A stretch of 64,000 bases of DNA, taken from the NCBI GenBank assembly GCA_019671135.1, contig JAHRHY010000003.1, forward strand, positions 744,001-808,000. Direction: 5' to 3'. Positions 47,631-60,300 of this stretch are shown piece after piece (position 1 is the stretch's first letter; each line of letters opens with the position of its first letter). The notes beneath the pieces are model-generated. The model did no database searches. It was not told where the DNA came from and was given only the letters and a program-made list of their open reading frames with translations. This DNA comes from Linnemannia hyalina (lineage: Eukaryota > Mortierellomycota > Mortierellomycetes > Mortierellales > Mortierellaceae). A program made the position numbers and the translations under genes.

Positions 47631-48192
47631 GGTGTGCAGGTTGTGAGTATGTGCTTTGCCGCCTTTTCTTTTTTTTTTGACTTTTTTTGTGCTGTGCAAA
47701 GTTGGGAGTGCAAAAATGGGGTGGTGGATGAAAGTGGTGGGTATAGGCAGTAGACAGTCGGTAGTGCTATGTAAGAGAAGAGGGTGCTGTGTGTATGGGG
47801 GTGAAGAGGAGGGAGGTCAGTTGGTGGCGATCGGGTTGATGAGCAGAGAGGGTGAAGTATAAAAGTGTGCCGATCGGACAAAAGTCAGTTCGTTTTGAAC
47901 AAGTGGCACACAGCGAGAGGAAGGCGTTGCGACTGAACAATCTCTCTCTCTGGCTTGATTGAAATTGAAGAGCAAGCGACATTTTCTTCTCCTGTGACGT
48001 CCATATATTTCTCCTCGTGGAGACTTTGCCCTCATCTTCTCTTCTTGAGGGTGGTACTCTCTTTTTGGGTGAGATGTCTTTGACCTCCGCCATCATCATT
48101 CACACCTTTTCTTTTCTCCAACTCACTTTTTACATTCCTCGCTCACCTATTCGCCTCACGCTCTCACAACACACACACTTACAACGACAACC
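47631..48192. promoter_or_regulatory. Divergent promoter of the DDT-PHD gene and YPT1
   Basis: 562 bases. The YPT1 side ends in a CT/CA-rich leader (48110-48190). No separate gene. Confidence 0.5.
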
Positions 48193-50521
48193 ATGAACCC
48201 CGAATAGTAAGTTCACTCTTCTCTCCACCTTCCTGGGTTCTTCGCTCTTGACCCTTGCTCATCCTTCCCATCCTTACTCGCCTCCGCCACGTTTCTCCTT
48301 CCTCCCCTCGTTCTCCCTCCCCCCCGTCCACTCCACGCCTTTTCCTCGTGTTCGTGCTTCCCTATTTTGACAATCCAACCCCTGCGCGTCTCGCACACAA
48401 TATCGACGACTTGCACACCTCCAACCCAACCCAACCCACACCGACATGCTTCGCCCTTTTGGCGCCTCATTGCTCTTTGTTCCTTTCCCCTTCTCCTCTC
48501 GACAATCCTTCCACGGCTCTTCTTTTTTATTTCTCTTATGTCGTCGTTGTGTTTCTATGGCTGCTCTCTCAACCCGAGGAACGACTAGCGAGATAGTAGT
48601 CAAAGGAGGAAAAGAAGAGAAAAGACAACAAAGAAAGTAGCAATAGAAGCAACCCGCCCCCATCTTTTCTTCACCATTCTACCATCTTGGACCACATCTT
48701 ACTCATTCGCCGAGACCAAGAAGAGAGGCCAGACGACAACAACAACCAAAAAAGAGAGGAGGTCACAGGATGGGTCAAGGCCCTTGACTCCCGCAAACCA
48801 TAACGATGACAACGCCCACAAGCCAGCAGCACTCAACAACAACAACAACAACAACAACCCTTTCCTTGAACTGCTGAGGGCGTGTGTTTTGTGTACTCCT
48901 TCAGAAAAGAAAGATGAACACAATGGCGGAGGAACAGATGATATGTCATCGCTACGCACACTGCAAACCTCTTTTAGGCCTTCTCTCCTTTGCAGACTGT
49001 GCGCCTAAAGTGTTCAGCAGTGCTGCAGCACCCTTTTGATTCTGACTTGGCCCAGAGTAAACTCGGGGGAGGGGTGAGCATTAAGAGTGGTCGCCTGCTC
49101 CCTTTATTTTCCAGAGTGTATATGCTCGCCTCATGGCTGACCTGACCACCTCACCCGCGATAAAGATACTGATAACGACTGACGAACTGACGAGCTGACT
49201 GACTGACTTGACCACCTTTGTTCTTTGCTACTGTGCGAAATAGCGATTACCTCTTCAAGCTCCTCCTCATCGGCGACAGTGGTGTCGGAAAGAGTTGTTT
49301 GCTCCTCAGATTCGCTGACGATACCTACACTGAGAGCTATATCTCCACCATCGGTGTCGACTTTGTACGTGTTTATACCGTGCTAGCTGAGTTCTCTTAT
49401 TCATGTGGTCTCTATTCGACCAACGCTTGGGCTGTAACACACTGCGACCACGGCGGGACACACACCAGGCCCAGGCCGTTTCCTCTTGCAACACTTGTGG
49501 CGTGATCATCGGATCTCGAGGCATCCCAACCCTATATCCAGCTAGGATCCTTGGTGACTTGAGCTCAGACACGCCTCTCTCCACCAAACGACGGTCCAAA
49601 TGGAGCAGGACTTAGTCTAACATACACCTATTGGGTTGGACCTTTGCCCACCCGACACAAACAAACTCTCGGTTCACCCCTACTAACCACAACCACCTCT
49701 ATTTTTTGACAACCTGTGCTCTGTAGAAAATCCGCACCATTGAGCTCGAGGGCAAGACCGTCAAGCTTCAGATCGTAAGAACACTAGTCCCTGGAGTGAA
49801 CGGACCAAAGCGAGACAGAAAGAAATGACGCTTTCCACAACAATGACGACAACCAGGCCTGCATGTGTGTATATTTTATTAACCACCTCATCTTTCCTTT
49901 CATTACGGCTATTGCCTCTCCATATGTGGATATCTATCTGTCCGTACAGTGGGACACTGCTGGACAGGAGCGTTTCCGCACCATCACCTCATCCTACTAC
50001 CGCGGAGCACACGGCATCATTGTTGTGTACGATGTCACAGACCAGGATACCTTTGCCAACGTCAAGCAGTGGCTTGCTGAGATTGACCGCTACGCCTCCG
50101 AGGGCGTCAACAAGTTGTTGGTCGGAAACAAGAGCGATTTGACCAATAAGAAGGTCGTCGAGTACACCGTTGCCAAGGTATGGCGCCCACCACTCTTTTC
50201 ATGCGATGCGGACGCAGACATATGATCCTTGAACACACGAGTCTGCACGACGTTGCTCGGGTCGCAACGCTGTTTTCTAATAACCTGCATTATCTCTTTT
50301 TTACATAAATACAACAGGAATTCGCTGATCAACTCACCATTCCCTTCTTGGAGACCTCGGCCAAGAGTGCCACCAACGTCGAGCAGGCTTTCATGACCAT
50401 GGCCAAGCAGATCAAGGACCGCATGGGAGCTGCCACCGTCAGCCCTGCTGGCGCCAGCAAGAACATTAAGGTCGGATCTGGACAGCAGTTGCCAGCACAG
50501 TCTGGCAGTGGCTGCTGCTAA
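48193..50521 (+). CDS. YPT1: Rab-family GTPase Ypt1/Rab1
   Basis: Exons 48193..48206, 49244..49364, 49727..49774, 49950..50177, 50318..50521, 204 residues. The 14-base first exon codes MNPEY with a split Tyr, giving [22 protein letters not shown], a perfect Ypt1 start. G motifs: GDSGVGKS (15-22), the switch I effector loop [19 protein letters not shown] (62-68), GNKSD, ETSAK, and the C-terminal CC for geranylgeranylation. It controls ER-to-Golgi vesicle tethering and autophagy initiation. The first intron is 1037 bases and the second 362, far above the local norm near 100; the first contains an AAC array and no coding signal. It ends 192 bases from the Ku80 stop, tail to tail. Confidence 0.97.
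48207..49243 (+). other. Long first intron of YPT1
   Basis: GTAAGT donor, AAATAG acceptor, 1037 bases. CT-rich at the left, an AAC trinucleotide array near 48835-48857, then GACTGACTGA-like repeats before the acceptor. I saw no box C/D or H/ACA snoRNA signature. Confidence 0.8.
49365..49726 (+). other. Second intron of YPT1
   Basis: GTACGT donor and CTGTAG acceptor, 362 bases. Nothing else recognised. Confidence 0.8.
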
Positions 50522-50713
50522 ATCCTTTTCTTTCATCCTTCATGTTTCTACCGTTACTTTTTTTTTTCTTTTTTTTTTGTCTTCGTATCCTTTCATTAGA
50601 TGCTTACACAGTCCATAACTTCATTTTTTCGATTAAAGTTGATCATTGTTTTCCTTAATTTTTGAAAAGAAAAAATAGGCAATGTATATATGTCTTTGAG
50701 TGGCTAGACCAAA

Positions 50714-53700
50714 CTAGTCCATGAGAGCCAAAAGGTCGTCCTCGTCGGGAGCGGGCACCTCCTCATCCACCGCAGGTGCAGAAGTATCTTCTGTCGTCTC
50801 TGTCATGAACTAGGATTTCAGAGAAAAAGCAAATTGCATGTCAGTATCATTATTACTTACAATCCATATCAGAAAAGAATAGGTTACAAACAAAACTCAC
50901 CTGTTCAGCTTCCTCAGCTGACACACCGCCCGCTCCTTCGGGCACCTCGCGTTTTGTGAGCAGACCGAGGTCATTCTTATTTTTGACTGCCAGCTCCCAG
51001 AAGTCCGTCCGTATAGGCGAGATCGACGTATTGAGACACATCTGCTTAACCTCCTTGATAAACGCATTCCACGTCTCGACGCGGCCTTTGGCAGCCTCCT
51101 TTTGCTCCGCCTCTGATTCCACACCAGCAGCAGCCCCATACTTGGCCATATCCACACTCGACAAGAACCCGCGCAGGCTCTTTAGGCACTCGATCGCCTT
51201 CTCATAGAATTGGTCACCGAACGAAGTCGTGATCACCTTATGGATCATGGCCTTCATCTGATCTACAGCCATCGTCACCGTCACAAATCCGGCTCCTGCA
51301 GGCCGGACTCCCTGCTGCTGTTGGATCGTAGCAATCTTGACCATCGCCTCAAAGTCCTTCACTGGATCTGATGTTCCAATCTCGCGGACCGCACTCATCT
51401 CGAACGAGATCATACCACTCGCCGCAGCATCTCCCAAAGCACCGCCGCGGCTCAACGTCGATCCAGCCCCAAACACTGACCCCGCCTTTGCGACTCCTGA
51501 AGCGCCTGGATCTCCTGGCGCTGATCCAGAGGTAGCTGTGCCAAACATTGATTCTGACTTTTGTCGCTTGTTGCCATGTGGGTTGCTGGCAAGTCCCTCA
51601 AACAGGAGATCGCCTGATCCATGTTCGTGGTCCTCTGCGACTCCGTCCTTTCCAAGCTCGTCGTCAAGAGACGCCTTATAGCCACGCTTGCCACTCGACG
51701 GCTTGTCCAGCTTTTTGATATCCCAAAGGCGGATCAATGTATCCTCGATAGGTTGGGCTGCTGCTGCGAGTTCAGGTAGTGGCAACAGTTGTTTGATCAG
51801 AGCATTAGGAATGGGTGGCAGGGCCTTCTTCGGGTTTAGCGCTCGGAATTCAACCAGTTGCATCTGTCTTTGGAGTGCAGGATTGAAAGTCGTCTCTGGC
51901 GCAAGGTACTCCCTAGTTATAATAAATAATTACATCAGTGTTAAAATGAGTCCTACGTGTATTCAGCTTTCACATACGTAGGAAATATTTTCCCCGCGCC
52001 GAACTTACTCTCCATCGTTGATGTTCATGAGGTCCAGTGCATTGATGAACTCCTTAGTGTTATCAATCATCTCCTTCGTGGCCAAGAGTCGGTGTTTCTC
52101 CAACTTCTTGCCGGTCACTGTCTCGATGTCTGTCAATGACGAAAACACATGCCGCCGAATATCCTCGTTGAATGCCGTCTAATTGACCAAATGTCAAAAT
52201 ACAGTCTCACGTTAGTAAAGTTAGGAGTTTCAATCCATCTCATATACACCACAGCCAATCGTAACTGAAATAAAGAGGCGTTACCCTTGCAAAGAACAGA
52301 CACTTGTGCTCAGACGAGATCTCTGGCCAGAGAACGCCCAACTTTGGCTCTGAATCGTTAATGCGAACATAGCGGCACAATGCGAACGAGTTCTTCTCAA
52401 AGAGCGCAAAGACAAGCCCTGCCATCTCCACTTCGGCCCGAGGGTTGCCTGGAGCCGCAAATACAGAGTAGACATTCGACATGAGCCACTCTCTCTGGAA
52501 CTAGTAGTATCAACGGTGAAGGTGACTTGATCGTCAATAAAACCTTCAAATAAAATTCCATCCCAAATAACAACGAGCATCCTGCTGGTGCGACTTACTG
52601 TAGAGGAGGCGAAAAAGCCCAGGATAGTAAGACTCTTGACTGTCGACAACTTGAGCGCCTCCAGATCGACCGCACGGATAGGGACAATAGTCTTTCCGTA
52701 CATAAACGCCTTCTCCAGTGCATCCTCAGGAACCTCGGTATCCTCTTCCATTTCCTGGGCAGCCATGTCTCCCGCGACCTTGAGTTTGTATGTCCTGGAA
52801 GCGTTGACCATGCCTGTACGGCCGCCTGGTAGATTATCCTCTGCTGCAGACTCGGACAAAACAGAGAATTTTTTGGTCGTTGGGATCTTGGCCTGCATGG
52901 TCCTTCCGTACATGTGAACAGGAATCGCTAGTGAAGCATCTGGGAACTTTTCGCTGTCTCCTAGATTGAGTGTTCCTCTGTAGACTGCTGCTGGCTTGAC
53001 TTTCTTGGAGTAGAACTGTGAGGTCAGATCCTGCGCCTCGTCCAATGAAAAGACATCGCCGCCCGATTCTTCGCACAGCGTCTTGAAAAAAGCCTCGTTC
53101 TGGGCTTGCACAGCGGTTTTTGGCTTGTTTTCTTCTTCCTCGACATCGTAATCGGTTCCACTATTACGTTGTCCAAGACTCAATTAGTTCGTGTTTTTTT
53201 CGACTCAATTTCTATTGTGCTGTCAGAACTTGGAACTACAACAGAACCATATCCTATGAATAATAAAAACTTACATGACATTCAGTTGAACGTTATCGTC
53301 ATGGAGAGCGGTCGTGATTTGCTCCGAGCCATCGGTGTTCATCTCTGAGTAAGAATCAGTGAGGATATAAATCTTCTTCTCGTACTTTAGCTTTTTGCAG
53401 AACTTGGTCATCATGTCCAGTGCAACGATCAGTGCATCCATGCCTAAAAAGTGCAGCGGAGCAAATTAGCAGTGATAAAAAGAGTCAGTTTCTCTACGAC
53501 ATCTCGATAGAAACGACCACAAATGGAGGCGTGTCTCCTGTCCTTTTCGTTGGAGACTTACAATCACCGGCATGCTCGCCGAGCTCAACGTCATTTTGAA
53601 CGCCCTTCATAAGATCCAGGGTCGCGACACCAAGTGGTTGCAGAACATCCACGTGCTGATACTCCTCGCCATCGTCGTCCTTTGTCGCCAGGTCGTTATT

Positions 53701-54153
53701 TGTAACTATTTAGCATTTGAAAATAACAATTGAAGTCTTGGTTAGGCACAGTAACAATTTGTATGAAGTACATCCCTCCAAGAGTTATCCAACTTACCGT
53801 CTGAGCCGACCAGAATGACCGAGACATAGACTGTCTTTCTGTTCATATGGACCTGAAAGATAAAGGAACGACAGAGGACAGGAAAATTGGTGGCAAAAAG
53901 CGAATCCGTATTGTGTCAAAACAAAAAGAACGGGTGTTGAGTGAGCAGTCTTCTCTTTTCATGCGCGCTTTACAACAGCAACCCCAACGCCTACACGCAG
54001 CAAAGAAAAACGAAAACAAAGTACCTTGTTGGCCAAGAGTTTAAGAAGAACTTTCTTGGTCTCTTCAAAGCGGGACACGTCCGAGCCTTCGCGCTTTGTC
54101 TTGAGTGATGGACCGACGTCGATTATGTAAATGGTCGCCTCCTTGTTTGCCAT
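50714..54153 (-). CDS. KU80: Ku80 (non-homologous end joining) with C-terminal PK-binding domain
   Basis: Nine exons: complement(50714..50809, 50901..51912, 52009..52178, 52285..52500, 52599..53160, 53275..53443, 53562..53705, 53798..53852, 54025..54153), 850 residues. The N-terminal von Willebrand A-like domain is IYIIDVGPSLKTK, then TVYVSVILVGSDV and CMDALIVALDMM. Ku core beta-barrel: AAVYRGTLNLG, VPIRAVDLEALKL, PEISSEHKCLFF. The C-terminal helical arm is TAFNEDIRRHVFSSL. After a linker comes a helical Ku C-terminal (PK-binding) domain near 670-815, and a tail PDEDDLLALMD resembling the acidic DNA-PKcs-binding motif of vertebrate Ku80. With Ku70 it caps broken DNA ends. Ku80 is chosen over Ku70 because there is no SAP domain and the tail is of Ku80 type. 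Confidence 0.92.
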
Positions 54154-54511
54154 GGTGTTTAGAGAAGGAGTGTGTGTCTTGATGGGTTGTGGTGTTTTAC
54201 GTGATGAAAAGTGAAGGTGCTAAGAGGATGTGTTGAATTGTCAAGGAGTGATGGAGTAGGAGGGTGTGTGCGGGAATGATTGTGTGTGAGAAAAAGTGAG
54301 AGAGGGAAGTAGTGAGGGGAGAGAGCGCCGTTTATCTATTTCAGCCTCAGGTCAGCCACAGAAAATGGTGGCAAAATCGAGGCAAGCCGCGTCCAGACTA
54401 CTCCCTGTCTTCATTTTCGATGCAACACACCCTTTTTCATTTCAAGTTGACTTTAATAAAGAGTGAGCGGAATAGAAACCAAGTTGTGAATCCTACTACG
54501 CACCCTTGGTC
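54154..54511. other. Ku80 promoter and downstream end of the transporter gene
   Basis: No gene. Ku80 promoter region (minus strand) with GTGTGTG-rich sequence near 54160-54300. Confidence 0.45.
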
Positions 54512-57024
54512 TCAGAAACTCTGGATCGTAACAACAAGTGTATAAAAAAACACCAAGAACCCAAACAGAAGCAACACAATATCGCTAATCTTCCTCCACA
54601 ACGGCTGGTGCGGAAACGCCTTCACATGAAACAGTGGCGGGAAAATAAACAACAACGGCGCACACGCAAAACTACCAATAAAACTAATCACAATATCCAG
54701 CTTAAAATACCCGGCATAGGCCACCGCAGCAACTAAAAAATCAATCACGATCCGGATCACATTCTCCTTGACTATCCTCCTCGTAGTTCCCACGTCCTTA
54801 TCGCCGAGGACCGAGAAGATGGCATGCTCTATGATGCGGATGCATGGGAAGAGCATCAGCGGTGTGGTGAGGAAGATGGCGATAACATAGAGGATTTGGA
54901 TCGCGTTCTTGCCGGCTTGTTCGCCGCCTGTGGAGTTGGGTAGGTTGTCGAGGACGATGGTTTGGACGGAATCCCCGTAGGCTGCGTAACCGAGGGCTCC
55001 GAAACTGACGAGGAGGACACAGACGACGGACAGAACGATGGTCAATGCGCGGGGGAACTGTTTGGGGTTGGCCATGCTGCTGCAGATCGGGATCACCATG
55101 CCAATACCCTCATACGAGAACACCGCTTTTTGAGCGACCGAAGTATAAAATAAATGTCAGCGCATGGTTCGATCGGCTGCAATTCAGTCCACTTTCCAGC
55201 AATCACAAGGATACAGCCAATCGCATACCTGTGCCGACGAAGAGTCCAAAGTCCTTGCTGTTGAACAACTGCAGTGGGGTAGGCGATCCCTGGTGGATGA
55301 CCAGCTGTTTGATGTCGTAGGCGTACAAGTAGATCAGACCGACGATAATGCAAATATCGGCTACAACCGCGCTGAAGCCCAACCGTCCAATGTTGCGGAT
55401 CATAGTGAAAGGAATCAGGATCACAAAGAAAATGGCGATCCATACAATTCTGTTCAAGTTGGCGCCTCCCATGTTGTCAACCACCGCTGCGAACTGTTGT
55501 GCAAAGAAGATACAGTAACCGCTATACCGATTGTAAACAGGGGGTGTATGGGTAAGACTGGTATACAAGCACAAAACATTCAAACAAGACACAGGTGCAA
55601 TGATATCTTACCAGCAAAAACCAAACTGGGAGATGGCAATGGCAAAGAGAACGATGTACCGCATCCAGCGTCCATAGAAGGCCTGTCCAATGTCACCATA
55701 CGATCCGGGGTGGAGCTCGCGACACTTGACCAGCAACAAGAACGAGTGAAGACACAAGACTGCAATCAAGGTCATGACCAGAGACGCAAACAGAATACCG
55801 CCATTCTTGAACGCGTTCGGCAAGAACAGGATTCCACTCGCGATAAACCTGATTCGAAAGCAAGTACAACAAGATTAAACGTTGGAAACATTGGAAAAAA
55901 AGTGTAGAAGTGTAAGACGGAAAAATAAAATATAAGGTGACTCACGTTTTGAACAGCATGCCGACAGCTTTGCCAAAGGAGATCAACTCATCTGGCTCCT
56001 CAATCACCAACTCATCATCATCTATCGGTTGGCCCGGGTGGTACACCTTCCTGTTGCTATGCAGAGTCTCCGAAAGACTCTTCCTCCTCTTGTCTGCATC
56101 CTTGGGTACCACAATTGACCGCCTGGGGATCGAATGAAAGTTCTCTCCCGCAAAATGGTCCATCTCGTACATGTTGAAGAGCCCCAAGAATTGAATAAAC
56201 GACTTTGTGGGCAAATGTGGGGCCGGTTCCCCGCGGGCTGCCGCATCGGCTTGCATGAAATGGCGTCGGAATCCACCAGGGGCTCTGATATTGGCAATGT
56301 CCGGGTCGTCACTGGTCGGCGCTGCGTGGTAGGTCTGAGAGCGACCTCCTAGCATCTGGCGGCGCTGCTCCTTCTCGTGCCATTTGTAGACGTCATTGGA
56401 GACATCTGCGCCGAGGAGGTTGAAGTGGGACGATGGGGCGACAGCAGGCTCTTCCTTCATCAATCCTGTAGCATCGTCGCGTGGATCGCCGTCAGCCCCA
56501 TTGCCTATGAGACCTGAGGGTGCGGAAAGGGTGGTCGAGGTTGCAAAGGAGGACAGGGACTGTCGATTTGCACCAGTGCGCGCTATGTTGCTGCCACCGT
56601 CGTCCATGGGGATGCGTTCCAAAGGGCCGAGTGGCGACGTAAGGTTGTGAACCGTCGAAGGAGTTGGAGGAACGACGGGCGAAGGAGTTGGAGGAACGAC
56701 GGGCGAAGGCATAGCTGTGGCCTTTGGGATCGAGGGGGTGACAGCAAGGTGTTGTCCAACGATGGCGTGAAGTCGTTCGTCATCCTGGGTGGTGGGTTTG
56801 GTATTGATGGTAAGCCCTTCATGAGTGGGCCGGGCACGAAGGCGTTTGGTGGACTTTGAGCGAGCGAGACTTTCGGCCTCGGTGAGTTCGTCCGTGTCAA
56901 TCGTGTCGGCAGCATCGGTCGACTGAGCTGAGGTGGGGTCGATCGGTATGGAGTTTGCAAAGGCTATGCGTGTGCCTTCGCCATGGTCTGTGGGTGATAG
57001 TGGTCCAGGTGGACGATTCTCCAT
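54512..57024 (-). CDS. Vacuolar amino-acid transporter, AVT3/AVT4-like (AAAP family)
   Basis: Exons complement(54512..55125, 55229..55521, 55612..55848, 55946..57024), 740 residues. The first 345 residues are a cytosolic, Ser/Thr/Pro-rich arm, as in Avt3/Avt4, with the phospho-prone RRKSLSETL. The AAAP transmembrane core of about eleven helices starts at KAVGMLFKTFIASGILFLPNAFKNGG and includes SFLLLVKCRELHPGSYGDIGQAFYG and AVFSYEGIGMVIPICSSM, typical of Avt3-type exporters. It would move neutral amino acids out of the vacuole using the proton gradient; substrate inferred. An exact 24-base duplication (56657-56704) adds a second PSPVVPPT unit in the arm. Confidence 0.9.
56657..56704. repeat. 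Exact 24-base tandem duplication
   Basis: Two identical in-frame 24-base units beginning GAAGGAGTTGGAGGAACGAC, inside the transporter's N-terminal arm. Confidence 0.95.
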
Positions 57025-57366
57025 TGCCGATTATATGATAGTAGTAGATTTGCCTGTAGATGTCCGCTGTGCTGGTTTTTAGGATGTGAAAGGGGTGCAA
57101 AATAAATCAATGGAAGAGGGTTGGGAAAGCAAAGAGGCAGACAAAGAAAGGAGGAGGAGGAGCCGATAGGGAGAAATGGAATGAGGACAAAGACGTGAAG
57201 GTTCACTAGCTTCAGTTAGGGTGCGCTGTCATTAGCCCATATATTTTTTTCGCGCCTCTTTTTTTTTCAACATGTCTCACTCCAGAAACCGTACAATATT
57301 TAAAATGTTTCATTTCCCCTTCTTCAGAATCTACATACGTGTATCGTCACTGGGACCCTTGAAACC
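57025..57366. other. Transporter promoter region
   Basis: 342 bases, purine-rich near the transporter start. No gene seen. Confidence 0.45.
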
Positions 57367-60300
57367 CTAGCTCTGGCCCGCCTCCCCACCACCCATGCCT
57401 TCAACCGCATCCTCCTCGCCTTCAACATCGCTACCGCCTCGACTAGAAGAATTACCCCACAGTGCATCCCGAGCGTCCTCCCAGATAGCTCCAATCGAAT
57501 GGACGTTATGGTCCGTGTAATCGATCCGATGATCCGCAGGGGTGAAACTGTACTCGTGCCACTGCTCCGTCGCCTTCCAAGCCGGCTCATACAAGTCGTT
57601 TACCCCATCCGTCTTCAGCTTGAAAACCTCGAGTTCTGGACCCGTGTTGTAGATCTGGCGCCACGTCAGTCTCAGACGACCCTTTTGTGCAAACGTCAAC
57701 GGGTAGAAGGTATCATAGTCGCCGTCTTCGTCCTCTGCTTCGTCTTCCTCCTCCTCTGTTTCGTCTTCCTCCTCCTCTGCCTCGTCTTCCTCTTCTGACT
57801 GTTGACCCGCTTGCCCGTCCACTACGTCATCCTCACCCTCCTCCACCTCATCGCTATCCTCGTCGTTATTCTCGTAGCTGCCGTCATCGTTATCGTCATC
57901 GCTATCTTCTTGGCTTCTGGCTTTGTTTACCGCCGCAAAAGCAGCCTGGAACTTTCGATGACGCCCACCATCCTCCAACTTGTGAACCTCTTCCACAGAC
58001 ATCATCCCACCTCGGACATTATGCATCTCTGTAAACAACAGCGCATCGTCCACGACTTGGAGCCCCGGGAACGTCGAGTATGACATGGGTCCTCCTCGCT
58101 GCGCCGTCGTCCTGCCTCCAACCACGACTGTGGGCACTCCAAACTTGGTGTGCATCATGTTCGAAATCAACGCACAGCTCGATCCACAGTACCCATCCGT
58201 CAGGATCGCCAGGTTCTCGGGGTCCCAGGGTCGGTAAGGGACATCATCGTCATTGCCTTCTGTCGTGGTTCCATATGTTGAGGAGGCGCGCTTTCGTCGA
58301 CTCTCCTTCACAGGATCATACGCGAGAGTATACTTGTCCGCAATAGCACACCGATCCGATAGATAGTCTGAGAAGGTAAAGTTTCGGTGTGGGTGAGTCG
58401 TAGGCTTCAAAAAATGCCCACTCTGAAGGGCGGCAACGGGCGATTCGCCATAGGAGCTGATGAAATGATCTATTCCCATGGCGCCCGCAGTCATCATCTG
58501 GGTCGAGAGAGGAGACAGACGGATGTTGGTGACGAGACGAGGTCGTTCTGGGAAGAAGATCTGGACCATGGTCACACCCAGACAGACATACCCTCCAGTG
58601 TTGTGGCTCAGATCGAGGATCAGGTTCTCGGCCTTAGGTCTCAACACGTTGATGGCTCGGAGAAGTGAACCTGCCCAAGCTGGGTGGACGCGGGAGTAGG
58701 CCTCGCCACGAATCGTCGAACTCTCAGTCCGAACTGTAATCACGCCCGTCTTTCCGTCGTTCAGCATTACTAGCGAGGATTGTTAGGAAAGTAGATAACA
58801 GCTTAGCATATACATACAATGATAAGAATGCAGGGGGGAAAAATACTACCAATAGTTCACGTACAGGCAGAGATGCCGTGTTTGCCTTGATAGAGCTCCT
58901 TGACGGGCAAAGCACCCATAGCTCGAATCATCTCGCTGACACGTCCTCCATAGTCATCATAGAACTTGACAACAGGCAACCGCTCAGATGAGATCATATC
59001 CAACTTGGACACAATCTCGTCCACATGCTTTGAAAGATCCTTTTCCGCGCTCGTCAGCGGTAGAGTCGGAGTTGCGGCGCCATCCGTTACTGGAGGGTGA
59101 GGCTCCAGTGGCAGAAAGTCAGGTAAGGGGCCAGCAATCTTGGAATCTGAAGGACTAGGCGTAGGAGTGGCACTTTGTATAAGCAACTCCCGCAAAGACG
59201 ACTTGAGTTCCGAGATATCCTTCTTCTCAGCATCCTCTTGCTTCTCCTTCTCGAGCTTTGACCTGTCCCGACCTTGACCCTCATCATCATCCTCATATCC
59301 GTAGAGATCAGCAGCATCCTTGATACAGTTGCTTGTAAAGTACGACTCGGCGTTTGTAAAGGGCTTGGACTGCTCGTGGGTATAGAAGCCAACCCATCTG
59401 ACATTCAGCGTGAGGTTCCTGTCGGAGGGGCATCGGAACGAGAAGCTCAGGGATTTTTCGGTGGGGAGGGTGAACCGTTCGCTAAACTTGCCAGGAAGGA
59501 AAAAGTCTGCCATTCCTGAGCGATATTGGGGTGTCGCCAGTGCAGCATTGAACCTAAGCAAGATAAAAGCAGGTTGACATTTAGTGGCTAGACCAACATG
59601 ACCCCAATTGCTCTTGGCAGCTTGTACAACAAACAATAATGAAGAACATAATGAGATACATACCGGACATTCTCGTCCTTGGACATGGATATATGTCGAT
59701 CAGCCCAGTCCTGGATATAACCGACTGCGTCTCGACCATCAATCGCCAAGACATCACAGTTCAGGATATCCTCCTTGACACCGTTTTGGTACGGGAAATA
59801 AGGCGCCACGGAATGGACCTTGATAACGGGCTTGCCATCGCGTACGACATGGCTCATAAAGAATCCGTGCTGGAACCGGAACGCGCGGAAACAGTCAGCG
59901 TCATACGACAAATGTCCATCGCGTGCTCTGAGTAGAATTCTGGAGATTCCGTCATGGAACTCGCGGTCGGTCATCTTTGTGTGGATTCTGCCCCATGCTC
60001 GTTGAGCCTCAAGTATCTTTGTATCGACATCGTCATCCATCGCTGCTTGCTCGTCATCCGTGGCGATAGCAGGGACTTTGCTCTGTTCGACCCAAGCATC
60101 AATCTCCTTGATGAGCTCGACCGGCTGGAAGCTCAAATGCTGCACCGATTCGTCTCTGGGCGGGTGAGCTGCCAGATCCTCAAAGACATAAAAACTCGAG
60201 ATGAGACTCTTGATCGTGTCGACCGTATCCTTACGCACCTCTGCCGGGAACCCAAAGTCGGAGTCGAGACAGGCCTTGATCAGATCGTACGATATGGGCC

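Noticed and set aside
48207..49243. Intronic snoRNA in YPT1 intron 1 or the eL6 introns
   Set aside because: No paired C/D or H/ACA boxes at proper spacing were found by eye.
55164..55907. 247-codon plus-strand frame
   Set aside because: Antisense to conserved transmembrane exons of the amino-acid transporter.
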